NCBI GenBank assembly: GCA_041686355.1
Contig: JAWLDZ010000019.1
Location: forward strand, 1 to 33,433
Direction: 5' to 3'
DNA from: DSBN01 sp041686355
GTDB lineage: Bacteria > Spirochaetota > Spirochaetia > DSM-16054 > Sediminispirochaetaceae
DNA: 33,433 bases
Every line of letters begins with the position of its first letter. Positions within the stretch are counted from its first letter, which is position 1. Both the position numbers and the translations under genes were made by a program. A model generated the notes under the pieces. The model was not told the DNA's origin and did no database searches. It saw only the letters and a list, made by a program, of their open reading frames with translations. Below are positions 1 to 10,100 of this stretch, one piece after another.

Positions 1-4
1 GTGT

Positions 5-1669
5 ATGCGCAGTGATGAAGTAACAAAAGGACCGAACCGTGCACCGCACCGTTCGCTGATGTATGCGATGGGTTACCTTCCGGAGGACTTGCAAAAGCCT
101 CTTATTGGTATAGTGAATGCACATAATGAAATTATTCCCGGACACTTTCATCTGAATGAGATTGTCCAAGCAGTAAAACTGGGAGTAGCCGCAGCCGGAG
201 GAACTCCCATGGAATTTCCTTCCATCGGAATTTGTGACGGTATTGCAATGAACCACAGCGGTATGCGATACCCCTTAGCTACCCGAGAATTGATCGCCGA
301 TTCGATAGAGTCGGTTGCAACCGGGCAAAAGTTTGACGGACTGGTTCTGGTGGGAAACTGCGACAAGATAGTACCCGGGATGCTGATGGGTGCCGCCAGG
401 ATGAATTTGCCGGCGGTGTATGTAAGCGGCGGCCCTATGCTGAGCGGTACTTACCAGGGAGAGAACATCGACCTTATTAGTGGTTCCTTTGAATCAGTGG
501 GCAAATTTGTGGCGGGAGAGATAGACGAGGACGAGCTGGAGCAAGTTGCTATACGGGCCTGTCCGAGCTGTGGAAGCTGTGCCGGTCTTTTTACTGCGAA
601 TACCCTCAACAGTCTAGCTGAATCCCTCGGTATTGCATTACCGGGAAATGGTACTATTCCGGCTCCCTTTGGACGGCGAAAGCAGCTGGCCCGTCGAGCA
701 GGGCATCAGATTATGGAGTTAATCCGTCGGGAGATATCCGCCCGAGATATTATGAATATGACTGCCTTTAGAAATGCGATTGCCCTGGATATGGCAATTG
801 GAGGGTCAACCAATACGGCTTTGCATCTCCTGGCAATCGCCCGCGAAGCGCATGTGGATATCAGCCTAAAGACTTTTGATGAAATTAGCCGGAATGTGCC
901 GAATATTACCAAAATCAGCCCGGCCGGGGTGCACAGTATGCAAGACCTGGATGATGCCGGGGGGCTCTCGGCAGTCATGAATGAGCTTTTGAAACACGGG
1001 TTGATCGACGGCAGTCCGATGACTGTAACCGGTAAAACTTTGGGAGAAAATATAGAGAAATCGACCATTTTGAATCCCAAGGTCATTCGAAAGGCTAGTG
1101 AACCCTATATGAAGGAGGGGGGGATCGCCGTTCTGTACGGAAACCTTGCTCCCGAGGGCTGTGTGGTAAAGCAGTCGGCCGTGGAACCGGAGATGATGCA
1201 GCATGAAGGACCGGCTCGGGTGTTCGAATCTGAGGAAACCGCTTATACGGCAATCATCGAAGGGCAGATAAACCCGGGGGATGTAGTGGTCATCAGGTAC
1301 GAGGGGCCGAAGGGCGGCCCGGGAATGCGGGAGATGCTCAGTCCTACTTCGGCTATTGCCGGAATGGGGCTCTCAAAATCGGTGGCTCTGATAACCGACG
1401 GGCGATTTTCCGGCGGTACCCGTGGTCCCTGTATAGGGCATGTATCTCCGGAGGCCCTGGCCGGCGGTTTGATCGGCCTGGTGAAGGAGGGGGACACTAT
1501 TACAGTAGACATTACTAACCGCCGCCTAGAGCTGCAGGTGGATGAACAAGAATTAGCCGCACGGAGGGAAGGATGGAAGCCAAATCCCAGTGAAGTGGAT
1601 CCGCGCAGCTATTTGGCGCGCTACCGTAAATTGGTTACCTCCGCCCATACCGGAGCAGTATTTGAATAA
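5..1669 (+). CDS. ilvD: Dihydroxy-acid dehydratase (IlvD)
   Basis: Dehydrates 2,3-dihydroxy-isovalerate and 2,3-dihydroxy-3-methylvalerate in valine, leucine and isoleucine synthesis (cytoplasm, Fe-S dependent). The protein has 554 residues and starts with the family's MRSD...RAPHRSL opening, so it looks nearly or fully complete. Cluster-binding motifs are visible: PGHFHL near residue 45, NCDKIVPGM with Cys119, and CPSCGSC with Cys186, Cys189 and Cys192. The PGH/CGSC form resembles the oxygen-sensitive E. coli-type enzyme rather than the plant 2Fe-2S type; that assignment is inferred. The conserved C-terminal stretch with GRFSGGTRGPCIGHVSPEA is intact. The true start could lie upstream because the frame is open to the window edge and no ribosome site can be seen. 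A strong terminator follows. No other ilv or leu gene is present in the window. Confidence 0.96.
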   Translation: MRSDEVTKGPNRAPHRSLMYAMGYLPEDLQKPLIGIVNAHNEIIPGHFHLNEIVQAVKLGVAAAGGTPMEFPSIGICDGIAMNHSGMRYPLATRELIADSIESVATGQKFDGLVLVGNCDKIVPGMLMGAARMNLPAVYVSGGPMLSGTYQGENIDLISGSFESVGKFVAGEIDEDELEQVAIRACPSCGSCAGLFTANTLNSLAESLGIALPGNGTIPAPFGRRKQLARRAGHQIMELIRREISARDIMNMTAFRNAIALDMAIGGSTNTALHLLAIAREAHVDISLKTFDEISRNVPNITKISPAGVHSMQDLDDAGGLSAVMNELLKHGLIDGSPMTVTGKTLGENIEKSTILNPKVIRKASEPYMKEGGIAVLYGNLAPEGCVVKQSAVEPEMMQHEGPARVFESEETAYTAIIEGQINPGDVVVIRYEGPKGGPGMREMLSPTSAIAGMGLSKSVALITDGRFSGGTRGPCIGHVSPEALAGGLIGLVKEGDTITVDITNRRLELQVDEQELAARREGWKPNPSEVDPRSYLARYRKLVTSAHTGAVFE

Positions 1670-1721
1670 CTGGAGAATAACTTAGAACTATCGCTCCTGT
1701 GAGTAAATTGCCGATAAAAAC

Positions 1722-1772
1722 GCCGGGTTCCCGGGTTCTGGATTGCCAGTTCCCGGTGAAGCCCGGTTTTTT
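1722..1772 (+). terminator. Rho-independent terminator after ilvD
   Basis: A long two-tier hairpin followed by six T. The inner stem is CCGGG-TT-CTGG (1731-1741), loop ATTG, then CCAG-TT-CCCGG (1746-1756). The outer stem pairs CCGGGTTC (1723-1730) with GAAGCCCGG (1758-1766) apart from a bulged base. The T run is 1767-1772. It lies 53 bases past the ilvD stop. Confidence 0.9.
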
Positions 1773-1791
1773 ATGTGGTTTTTAAAAAGAA

Positions 1792-1820
1792 TTGTGCTTT
1801 TTTGGTATTAATGCTATACA
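1792..1820 (+). promoter_or_regulatory. Candidate sigma-70 promoter for the DNA polymerase gene
   Basis: TTGTGC (1792-1797), a 17-base spacer, then TATACA (1815-1820). The predicted start of transcription is near 1827, only about 8 bases before the ATG at 1835. No Shine-Dalgarno sequence precedes that ATG. Read by eye; no scan was run. Confidence 0.5.
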
Positions 1821-1834
1821 TATGTTAAGTAGTT

Positions 1835-4800
1835 ATGGAAAGCACACGGCCTTATACATCAATCCATTGCAGAAGCCACTACTCCCTGCTGCGGGGAGTC
1901 CTCTCCCCCGAGCAAGTGGTCGAAGCCGCGGCGTCTCAGTCGGCCCAAGCGGTCGGTATAGCCGATGTAAACGGTTTTTACGGCCTTATCCGCTTTGCGG
2001 CGGCAGCCCGACGGCGGGGGCTCAAGGCGCTCTACAGTACGGCCATCTATGATCAAGAAAACTACCTGTGCAGCCTGCTTTGTCTCAATTCAGCCGGATT
2101 TGCCAGGGCAAATCTAATTCTCAGCCGCCACATCGATTGCCAAAGCGGCAATGGCAGCTCACAGGGTAGTGGCAGCGGTCGCCAAGCTCGGTACGACCCA
2201 ATTACTGATCTTATGGAAGAGGGGTGGCAGGGGCTTTGGGTGGTGAGCCCGCATATCCAGGTACTGGAACGTTTGCAGCAGCGTTCCAGCATCGGAGTGT
2301 ACGCAGGGCTGCTGTACGGCCGGCCGTTTTCAGAGCTCCGACGCTGGGCGCTGGTCCGGGGAATCAAACTGCTGGCTTATAACGATGCGGTGTACCTTAA
2401 AAGTGAAGATCTAAATTTTTATCGTGTTGTACGGGCCATCGGTCGTAATCAGCTGGTAGAATCAGTTCCGCCCAACGGAGGGCTCACAGCAGCACAGCGC
2501 TTTGTGGGGCGGGCCGAGATGCATCGTTTTTTTTCCGCAGTACCCGAGGCCCTGCAGGCGGCGGAAGACTTTGCCCGGCAGGCGGAGGGGTATCGGCTTT
2601 CGGAAAGCTTCATTTTTCCCGCCTTCGGCGGTCTCTCGGAGACTGAGGCCTTCCTGCGGCTTCGGGCGCTCTGCACGGAGGGCATCCGGCGCCGCTATGG
2701 CAGTGGCGGGCGGCAGCAGCCGATTATGCAGCGGGTGTTCAAGCGTCTGGAGTACGAACTTGGCATTATCCGGCACAAGGGTTTTTCCACCTATTTTTTG
2801 GTGGTCCACGATATTGTACAACGGGTTCCCCGTACCTGCGGGCGGGGGAGTTCTGCGGCCAGTATCGTAGCTTTTTTACTGGGCATTACCCATGTCGACC
2901 CGCTTCGCCATAACCTGTTTTTTGAACGCTTTCTCAATATGGGACGCAGCGATCCTCCGGATATCGATGTGGACTTTCCCTGGGATGAACGGGAGGAGAC
3001 CTTAAAATACGTGTTTGCGGCCTACGCCGGTTCGGCGGCCATGGTGGCCGACCATATAACCTTTGCTTTCCGCTCGGCAATTCGTGAGCCCGCCCGGGTG
3101 CTGGGCTATGAAAAAGAGCAGCTGGACCGCCTGACCGGCTTATGGCGGCGGGGCTGTACTGCCGATCTGCCTGGAGAACTGCAGCAAGTGGTTCACCGGT
3201 TATACGGAATGCCCCGTAATCTCGGAACCCACCCCGGGGGGGTAGTTATTACCCCGGGCCCTATTACCAACTACACCCACGTACAGACCTCTCCCCTGGG
3301 ATGGCCGGTTATGGCATGGGAGAAGGATGCGGCGGAAGACGCAGGTTTGGTAAAGATCGACCTGTTGGGGAACCGTTCACTGGGGGTCCTGCGCGATTCC
3401 ATCAATCTTGTAAATACCCGACACAGCACCTCGATCGATTGGGAGAGTTTTTCCCCTTTAAACAACCGGGCTACCCGCAAAATGATTGCCGAGGGTGATA
3501 CCCTGGGGGTATTCTATGTGGAGTCTCCGGCTACCCGTCAGCTGTTAAAAAAGATGGACAATGGTGATTACGAGCATCTGGTTATTGCCAGTTCAATTAT
3601 CCGGCCGGCGGCCAACCGCTACATCAATGAGTTTGTCCGTCGCCTGCGGGGCGGGGCATATCGCAGGTTGCCGGATCCCGCCGGGTCCGCATTGGACGAA
3701 ACCTACGGAATTATGGTGTACCAGGAGGATGTCTCGCGGATTGCAATTGCGGTAGCCGGATTTGATGCGGCCCGGGCGGACGGCCTGCGAAAGGTCCTCT
3801 CTAAAAAGAACCGTGCCGAAAAGCTTGAGGTTTTTCACGAAGAGTTTATCCGTGGGGGGAGGCGTAACGGCTTTTCGGAGGCGGTACTGCAAGAGCTGTG
3901 GGATGCCGTACTCTCCTTTGACGGGTACTCTTTCTGTAAAGCCCACAGCGCCTCCTATGCGCTGCTCTCGTATCGTCTGGCCTGGATGAAACGCTTTTTT
4001 CCGCTTGAGTTTTATACCGCCGTAATAAATAACGGAGGCGGTTTTTATGCGCGCCAAGTGTACCTGAATGCAGTTCGTCGTCTGGGATTTGTCATCCTTG
4101 GGCCGGATGTAAACCAAAGCGGACTGCAGTACAGCATTGAAACGGTGGGCCCTGGGCAGGGAGGTGCGGTTGAGGGCAGCTCTTCCCATGGGCGGCGGAA
4201 GGGTCTGCGGAAGGGTCTGCGGAAGGGTCTGCGGATAGGTTTGCGGCAGCTGCGGGGCCTTGCTCAGGAGGTTATGCAGCGCATTATCTCTCAGCCCCAA
4301 CGGCAGCCGCAAGGGCGGCGGTTCAAAAATATTGTCGATTTTATCCGCCGAATTGATCCGGATATTACCTCCTTCCGTGCTTTGGTGCAGATTGGGGCTT
4401 TAGATTCCATTGCGGGCAGCTATACCCGTCCTCAGTTGTTTTGGATCTACTCGCATTTTGAAGATACCGCGGGTTTATTTGAATCTCCGGCTGTACCGGG
4501 CTGTATTAAAGATTATCCTGCCGCCCGCAAGCTGCGGGATGAATACCAGTCCTCCGGTCTTATCTTCAGCCGGCATCCGCTAGAAGTTTTTTTGCCGCGA
4601 GTTGCCCATTATCTGCACCCGGATGCACCGCCACAGGTGGACTCGCAGACAATAGCAGAGTATTGTGGTATGACTGTACGTATTGCCGGATTCCTAGTGG
4701 CGGAGAAGGAAATCCGGACCACCACACAGCAGACAATGAGTTTTGTGTCCTTTGAGGACCAGCACGGGGTGTTTGAAACTGTTTTGTTTCCGACAATATA

Positions 4801-4939
4801 CAGGCGTATGGTGGAGCAGCTTGAAAATGGAGTTGCTTTTCTGCTGGAAGGAAAAATTGAATACGAATGGGGGAGCTTGCAGCTGAATGTTGTCCGCCTC
4901 TTTCCGCTTAACCGTCAGGATAAGGCTCTTATAAGGTAG
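1835..4939 (+). CDS. C-family DNA polymerase III alpha subunit, short DnaE2-like type
   Basis: A C-family polymerase of 1034 residues, shorter than replicative DnaE (about 1150) and near the size of error-prone DnaE2. Order: PHP domain with HCRSHYS near residue 12, palm with PPDIDVDF (Asp376 and Asp378) and KIDLLGNRSLG (Asp509) as likely catalytic aspartates, fingers with CKAHSASYALLSYRLAWMK, helix-hairpin-helix region, and a C-terminal OB fold. It ends just after the OB fold, with no room for a tau-binding domain. The PHP motif has Arg where HxH enzymes have the second His, so PHP catalysis is doubtful. The usual RPGP motif reads IIRPAANRYI. Two low-complexity insertions occur: Gly/Ser-rich at residues 104-116 and a KGLR tandem at 789-800. 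No imuA or imuB homologue is nearby. It is most likely an accessory or translesion polymerase, not the main replicase; that role is inferred. Confidence 0.88.
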   Translation: MESTRPYTSIHCRSHYSLLRGVLSPEQVVEAAASQSAQAVGIADVNGFYGLIRFAAAARRRGLKALYSTAIYDQENYLCSLLCLNSAGFARANLILSRHIDCQSGNGSSQGSGSGRQARYDPITDLMEEGWQGLWVVSPHIQVLERLQQRSSIGVYAGLLYGRPFSELRRWALVRGIKLLAYNDAVYLKSEDLNFYRVVRAIGRNQLVESVPPNGGLTAAQRFVGRAEMHRFFSAVPEALQAAEDFARQAEGYRLSESFIFPAFGGLSETEAFLRLRALCTEGIRRRYGSGGRQQPIMQRVFKRLEYELGIIRHKGFSTYFLVVHDIVQRVPRTCGRGSSAASIVAFLLGITHVDPLRHNLFFERFLNMGRSDPPDIDVDFPWDEREETLKYVFAAYAGSAAMVADHITFAFRSAIREPARVLGYEKEQLDRLTGLWRRGCTADLPGELQQVVHRLYGMPRNLGTHPGGVVITPGPITNYTHVQTSPLGWPVMAWEKDAAEDAGLVKIDLLGNRSLGVLRDSINLVNTRHSTSIDWESFSPLNNRATRKMIAEGDTLGVFYVESPATRQLLKKMDNGDYEHLVIASSIIRPAANRYINEFVRRLRGGAYRRLPDPAGSALDETYGIMVYQEDVSRIAIAVAGFDAARADGLRKVLSKKNRAEKLEVFHEEFIRGGRRNGFSEAVLQELWDAVLSFDGYSFCKAHSASYALLSYRLAWMKRFFPLEFYTAVINNGGGFYARQVYLNAVRRLGFVILGPDVNQSGLQYSIETVGPGQGGAVEGSSSHGRRKGLRKGLRKGLRIGLRQLRGLAQEVMQRIISQPQRQPQGRRFKNIVDFIRRIDPDITSFRALVQIGALDSIAGSYTRPQLFWIYSHFEDTAGLFESPAVPGCIKDYPAARKLRDEYQSSGLIFSRHPLEVFLPRVAHYLHPDAPPQVDSQTIAEYCGMTVRIAGFLVAEKEIRTTTQQTMSFVSFEDQHGVFETVLFPTIYRRMVEQLENGVAFLLEGKIEYEWGSLQLNVVRLFPLNRQDKALIR
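4199..4246 (+). repeat. Tandem 12-base repeat inside the polymerase gene
   Basis: Three exact copies of AAGGGTCTGCGG (4199-4210, 4211-4222, 4223-4234) and a fourth diverged copy ATAGGTTTGCGG (4235-4246). They encode KGLR three times, then IGLR. The last copy belongs to the conserved IGLRQLRGL motif before the helix-hairpin-helix, so the first three look like in-frame expansions. Confidence 0.92.
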
Positions 4940-4948
4940 GTAAATAGT

Positions 4949-5734
4949 ATGAAGATGAAAGGTGAACCTTCGATCACTATTTTTCATCTGTTTCGTCACG
5001 ATGGAACAGCTTTGTTTCTACATCCCTTCGATGATCCGCATGTCTTTCTGGCTGTCGATGAAGATACACAGATATACGGTAAGTACGGTCAAGAACCGGA
5101 CGTTGAGTCTATAACTCTGTTTCGCGGTCAGCTGTATCAGTCGGTCGAAACAGCTGTAAAAAGCTGGATTCAAGATAAAAAGTTTATACCGAATTTTCTG
5201 TGGGCATCTTTCGGCTTTCTAGTAATCTATTTTTTGTTTACCTTTGCTATACGCGATCCTCTTCCCATGGTCGATGAACTATTGATAGCCGCAGCTTCGG
5301 CGGTGGGCATATACTTTTACCTTCTCCGAAAATCTCATGCATTGCCCCAGGCCGAGGAGCTGCGAAAAAAATTGCGGTCGAAAGTTGATCATATTGAGTT
5401 TCAGGAAGATGCGTTTGTGCAGGAGGTGGAGGATATACTGCATCGCTATGAAACTGTAAGTCAAGATAAACTGCTGGAATCTATGTATCTTCCGGAATCC
5501 GCTTCTTTCACCGATGAGGAAATTAGAGATGCTCAGAAGTTGATTGGGTATTTGGAAAAACGTTTTTCAAGCAAGCTGTATCGCCGGCAGGAAAAGCTGA
5601 TGGATCGCTATGCGACCGGTGAAGGACCTCCTCGTCGTTTTGAGAGTTTGAAAGCCCAGATAGATCGTGGAAACATTGATTTGTCCCTGTTAGCAACGTA
5701 TCGAAGCTTAAAACGACGGGTGCATGTGCATTGA
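4949..5734 (+). CDS. Hypothetical two-helix membrane protein
   Basis: Not recognised as a named family. The 261 residues comprise an N-terminal soluble part of about 80 residues, two predicted membrane helices (about 81-101 and 108-126) joined by a short loop, and a charged, helical C-terminal domain of about 135 residues. No signal peptide is present, so both ends probably lie in the cytoplasm. The polymerase stop is 9 bases upstream, and an AAGGTAGG ribosome site overlapping that stop precedes the ATG, so the two genes are probably co-transcribed. An in-frame ATG two codons later is an alternative start. Composition is visibly more AT-rich than the polymerase gene. The gene is tail-to-tail with the UPF0164 gene, 12 bases away. 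Confidence 0.75.
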   Translation: MKMKGEPSITIFHLFRHDGTALFLHPFDDPHVFLAVDEDTQIYGKYGQEPDVESITLFRGQLYQSVETAVKSWIQDKKFIPNFLWASFGFLVIYFLFTFAIRDPLPMVDELLIAAASAVGIYFYLLRKSHALPQAEELRKKLRSKVDHIEFQEDAFVQEVEDILHRYETVSQDKLLESMYLPESASFTDEEIRDAQKLIGYLEKRFSSKLYRRQEKLMDRYATGEGPPRRFESLKAQIDRGNIDLSLLATYRSLKRRVHVH

Positions 5735-5746
5735 AGCAGGAGTCTC

Positions 5747-6988
5747 TTACTCAACTTTATTGAGTGATTCCATGTCCTCTTGCAAACGGAGGGAATTACG
5801 TGCTACTACCATGTTTTCAGTGGCGGGCTCAAAAGTGGGGTCAAGGTCCAGGGCTGCCTCCCAATAATCTATGGCCCGTTTTAATTCGCCCTGGGCATAG
5901 GCTTCAAGCCCATCGATATAATATGCATCAATCTGTTGGCGCATTTCGGCCCGTCCTTGGTCGCCTAAATTCATTTTGGCTTCAATGCTAAACCGGTCTG
6001 CACTACTGACCTGGGTAGTCAGGTCGAGGGTATAGTTGAGTATAAGATCGATGGAGTCCAAGTCTATGTTGCTGCCTAGGCTAAACCGCGGATTTGCTCC
6101 ACGATGGGTAAACCCTGTATGGACAGCAAAAAAGTTGGTAAACTGAAGTTTCATTCCGCTTGCAATATACCACTTTTCCCATTGATCCGATGGAAGTCCG
6201 AACGCAATGGGATAGTTAAAATCGAAAGATAACAGCAGCGGCCGAATAGGAGAATACGCAAAACCGGCAACAGCAACAGTGGGCATAGGTTCATTGTCGT
6301 AAGGCAATCCAAGGTTTTTAACCACAGTTCCCAAGGAAAAATTTCTGTCCCGGGAGGAGTAGAATTTGAGAAAGTTAAACCGGGTAAGTGCGCCTACATC
6401 TGCTAGTCCAGTTGCAATCGATTGACCCGGATAGATGGATGCCGGGATGTGGCGGTATGCAAGCTTGAGGTTAGCGCCAACGGAAATACCGTGGAAATAG
6501 TAACTTGAAAGAAAATTATAAGAGGCGTTGAAAGTGGCGATAGTCTCGGACACATAACCGCGAGAATCTCGTTCACCCCAACTGTTGAATTCAGTGAAAG
6601 GAAGGTACAAGAACTTCCCGCCAAAGCCCATGCCGAAATTACCGTTGCGAATGCTGTATACCACCCCCTCAAGACTGGAGTCGGCGATCCAGTTATTGTG
6701 GTGAAAGGAAAGTTCGGTGTAGGTTAGTTGTGAGCTTCCAGCCGGGTTGGCTTCTAGAAAACCGGAACCCTCGGCAACCGCAGTGTACGCAGTTCCCATT
6801 CCTTCGTACATTCCACCCATAGGTACTAAAAGAGTTGGAAAAAGTGTGCGACCGGTGTTAGGGTCAGAGAACAGCGAACTCTCTGCAAATTCGCTGTAGC
6901 CGTAGTAGAAATCGGACAGATCGGCTGCGTATATTGTTGTCGGGAGGATTATAATAATGCAAAGAAAATATAACCGTTTCATCTTCAT
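5747..6988 (-). CDS. UPF0164 family FadL-like outer-membrane protein with C-terminal TPR
   Basis: A 413-residue exported protein. The signal peptide (about residues 1-21, ending TIYA/AD) is followed by the family hallmark GMGTAYTAVAEGSGFLEANPAG near residues 63-85, then a long series of alternating beta-strand segments consistent with an outer-membrane barrel. The last 60 residues (GLEAYAQGELKRAIDYWEAA) form a TPR-like unit, probably periplasmic. UPF0164 proteins are known from Treponema and have been modelled as FadL-like transporters of long-chain fatty acids; transport by this protein is inferred. It is transcribed away from the 7101 operon across about 110 AT-rich bases. No clear Shine-Dalgarno precedes the ATG, and an in-frame ATG two codons downstream is possible. 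Confidence 0.85.
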   Translation of the reverse strand: MKMKRLYFLCIIIILPTTIYAADLSDFYYGYSEFAESSLFSDPNTGRTLFPTLLVPMGGMYEGMGTAYTAVAEGSGFLEANPAGSSQLTYTELSFHHNNWIADSSLEGVVYSIRNGNFGMGFGGKFLYLPFTEFNSWGERDSRGYVSETIATFNASYNFLSSYYFHGISVGANLKLAYRHIPASIYPGQSIATGLADVGALTRFNFLKFYSSRDRNFSLGTVVKNLGLPYDNEPMPTVAVAGFAYSPIRPLLLSFDFNYPIAFGLPSDQWEKWYIASGMKLQFTNFFAVHTGFTHRGANPRFSLGSNIDLDSIDLILNYTLDLTTQVSSADRFSIEAKMNLGDQGRAEMRQQIDAYYIDGLEAYAQGELKRAIDYWEAALDLDPTFEPATENMVVARNSLRLQEDMESLNKVE

Positions 6989-7100
6989 TAATAATATACA
7001 CTCATTTTGTTCTCTTTTCTACTTTCGTAAAGATATACATACAAATTTAGCACAAAGATTCTTTTTGTCGATAAATGTGATAGAGTAGGAACGTAACAAC

Positions 7101-10100
7101 GTGGTTTTAACTAGGCGGCGCCTCGCAATTTCAATTTTACTCATTTTAATGCTGGGTCTCAGCACAACACTCGAGGTGGGTGCGCGGGGCCAGCAGGAAG
7201 AACGTCTTGAAGATGCACGCAGCTTAATCGAAGAAAACCGCTATAATGATGCAATTCTACTTTTAACCCAGGTCATGAAGGAGAATCCCCGTAAATTTGA
7301 TGAGGCTGAAAAGCTTCTGCAGGAGGTTCGGCAGGCTCGCGAGCTTTATAACCAGACCTACCAGGAGTTAATCGAGATCCTTGATGTGCAGGAAGGAGAA
7401 ACGCTTAACGAACAGGAAGCCTATGACATAATTCAGCGTCTTGAAGAACTTGATGCGGATCCCAACAAGGCAGCGGTAGAGGCCTTTGCCCAGGCACGTC
7501 GTTCAATAGTATTTACCGTTAACAATCAAAGATTTCAAGGAATTATGGATACCGCCGGAGAGCTCTTAGAGCAAGAGCGCTACGTAGCAGCGGTGGAGGA
7601 GTATCTGTCCGGCTTCTCACTGCACCAGGAGCTGTTTGATGAAGACGATTACGGCAGTGTAATTGAAAACCAGGTGGATTCTCGTCGTGATGATATACGA
7701 AGTCTAACGGATCAGTTTGCCAATGTGAATACCCTGTTTTTAGAAGCAGAGGAGAATTTTACAGTTCCCGAGGATGCCTCCATTACAGGACGTGAGCAGT
7801 TGTTAAGTATTCAACAGCAGATGCTTGAACTCTGGGATGGAATCGTCGAAAACGCAAATGCCCTTGAACAGATCCGCCTTTCTATTTTAGGGGACGATAC
7901 TACCGACATTCCTTTGCTTTCTACTCTCCGGGTTCTTACCATCGGACGGGCTGAAAGTGAGCTGCCGGTGGGGATCGCCGGAGCTATTGAACAGCCGCTT
8001 GTAGAATCTATGCAGGAAATGAACCGGGATCTGCAGAATCGAATGACCGATAGTTTTGAATCAGCGGTAGAACAATTCAAGGCCGGTGAGTTTAGAGACC
8101 AGGACGATATGCTGTTTGAACCGTCTTTACAGTTAGTTGAAATGGTAACGCCAGTTATAGATTTGTGGGATCAGCTGCACTCGTTGCGGCGAGAGTTGGA
8201 AGTTCCTCGGAAAATCGGGCCGGATCCAAGGGATACTCAATCAGATCGGTTGTATCTGAGGGCTATAGAATATGCCGGAGAAAGCTACAACCAGTTGATA
8301 GAGCTCACCGATGAGCTGAATCAGCTGGAAACGGGAGGCTTGTTGGCGGAACAGGTGGAGGACCTACGGCTGTCCCGGGGGCAGCTGCTTGAAGTTCTGA
8401 ATAGCCTGGAAGCTTCAATCGAGGATATTCAAGAGAATTTGACTGAGTTTGAGGGGTATGCACAGGAGGGTGTGAGTGTTGGGCGAGCGCTCGAGGTGAC
8501 CGAAACCCTGCAGAATGACTATGCCACTGAACTTGCACGTACTAGACTGGTGGAGGGTGATTTTGTAAAAAGAATTGCTGAGCTTCGTTACAGACCGGCG
8601 CAGCAGCTGCTTGGCCAAGCGGAGGAAGCTGTAGCGGAAGCTGAGGCCTTTACCGAAGGGGTAGAGCGAGTGCTGTACGAAGGGTCTGGGGAAGTTGAGG
8701 TTCGTTATCCTAATCGCAGTATTGAACTGGTCAACACAGCTCAAGAGGATATCGATGCCGTCCGCAGTATGGTTGAAGCAGTTCTGGCGGAGTTGAACGG
8801 GGAAAAACCGTATATCCTGGAGCAAGACCCGATTATTAGTCTGCAGCAGCAGGGGCAAGAGCTTCTGACTATCGTGGACACAGTGGGTCTTCGGAGAAGA
8901 CAGGTTTTAGAGAGAGCTGAAGAATTGAATCGCCAAGCCGATATCGCACTCTCTGAGGGAGATATTCGACTACAGCAGACTCGAGCTGAATTGGAAAATG
9001 AGCGTTTCGAACTAGCCCGGGAAAAGCTGGAACAAGCTGGAAATGCGTATTCCGAATCGCTGAATTTTCGTGAAGACCCGGAAGTAAGGGCTATTATAGA
9101 TGAGCAGATACCCACCTTAGCCGATCAGATTCTTTTTGAACAGAACCAAGTAATAGTACGGGAAGTCCGCAGCTTAATAGACCGCGGGCGAGAGCTCTTT
9201 TTCCAAGAAAAGTTTATTGAAGCCGAGCAGGTGCTTACCCGGGCGCAGTCCAGGTGGAGGCAAACCCATCCGGAGGACGATCCGGAGGTTGCGCTGTGGC
9301 TGGACCGAGTTGAACGGGCCTTGGAAACTACCAGTGGAATAACTATAGAAGAAAGTGACCCTCTGTATGGAGACATGATGCAGGTTTTGAATCTGGCGAA
9401 GGAAGATTTTCAGCAAGGCAGAAGACTGTATGAACAGGGGCAGCGCAGCGCTGCAATGGATGCCTTTGCCTCTGCAGAGAAGAATATTGAATATATAAAA
9501 GAGCCCTTTCCCAATAATAAGGCCTCCGGTGTACTCTATTTGAAAATCTTGGAATATACGCAACCCGACGAATTTGAATCTATTTTCAGCGGCCGTTTTC
9601 AGGAAGCCCGGGATAATTTAGATACCGCACCGGAAGAGGCCTACCGGGAACTACAGGTGCTGCGGGAGATAAAACCTGACTACCCCGGGCTTGATGATGC
9701 ACTTTACCAGGCGGAGATCGCTACGGGTATTAGACAACCCCCGCCGGATCCGCAGAAACTCGCACGCGCCAGGGACCTTTATAGCCAAGCTCAGGAGATA
9801 GTTGAAGATGACATCCGCGCCCAGTTTCCGGTGGCTGTTACCTACTTGAATGAGGCTATTGAGCTTGATCCTAATTACCGGGAGGCGATATTATTAAAGG
9901 ATCGTATTCAGACCGGACAGGGCGGTCAGGTATCGGTAGTTCTATCGAGTGTGGATCAGCAGAGACTGCGCAGGGCTGAAAACTTGTTTATCGATGGTCG
10001 GTATTTCGAGGCTAGTGTAATTGTGGATCAATTATGGCAAAACCCGGAAAATCGCAGTAACCAAAAATTATCGGAGCTGCGGCGTCGTGTAGAGAGTCAA

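Noticed and set aside
1831..1900. LexA-type damage box before the polymerase gene
   Set aside because: No recognisable palindromic operator could be seen at the promoter, and the spirochaete consensus is not certain enough to claim one.
4199..4246. Tandem repeats as a possible CRISPR or regulatory array
   Set aside because: The 12-base units abut with no spacers, keep the reading frame, and encode KGLR within a real protein.
3593..4312. Open frame of 239 codons on the minus strand within the polymerase gene
   Set aside because: It is antisense to conserved polymerase motifs, has no ribosome site, and its product is low-complexity in the repeat region. It is a shadow of a GC-rich gene.
5749..5765. 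Small perfect hairpin ACTCAA/TTGAGT at the tail-to-tail junction
   Set aside because: The stem is only six AT-rich pairs with no T run, so it is not a convincing terminator.
6989..7100. Divergent promoters between the UPF0164 and TPR genes
   Set aside because: The region is AT-rich with several TATA-like hexamers and an extended -10-like TGATAGAGT (7078-7086), but no pair with good -35 spacing stands out, so no site was called.
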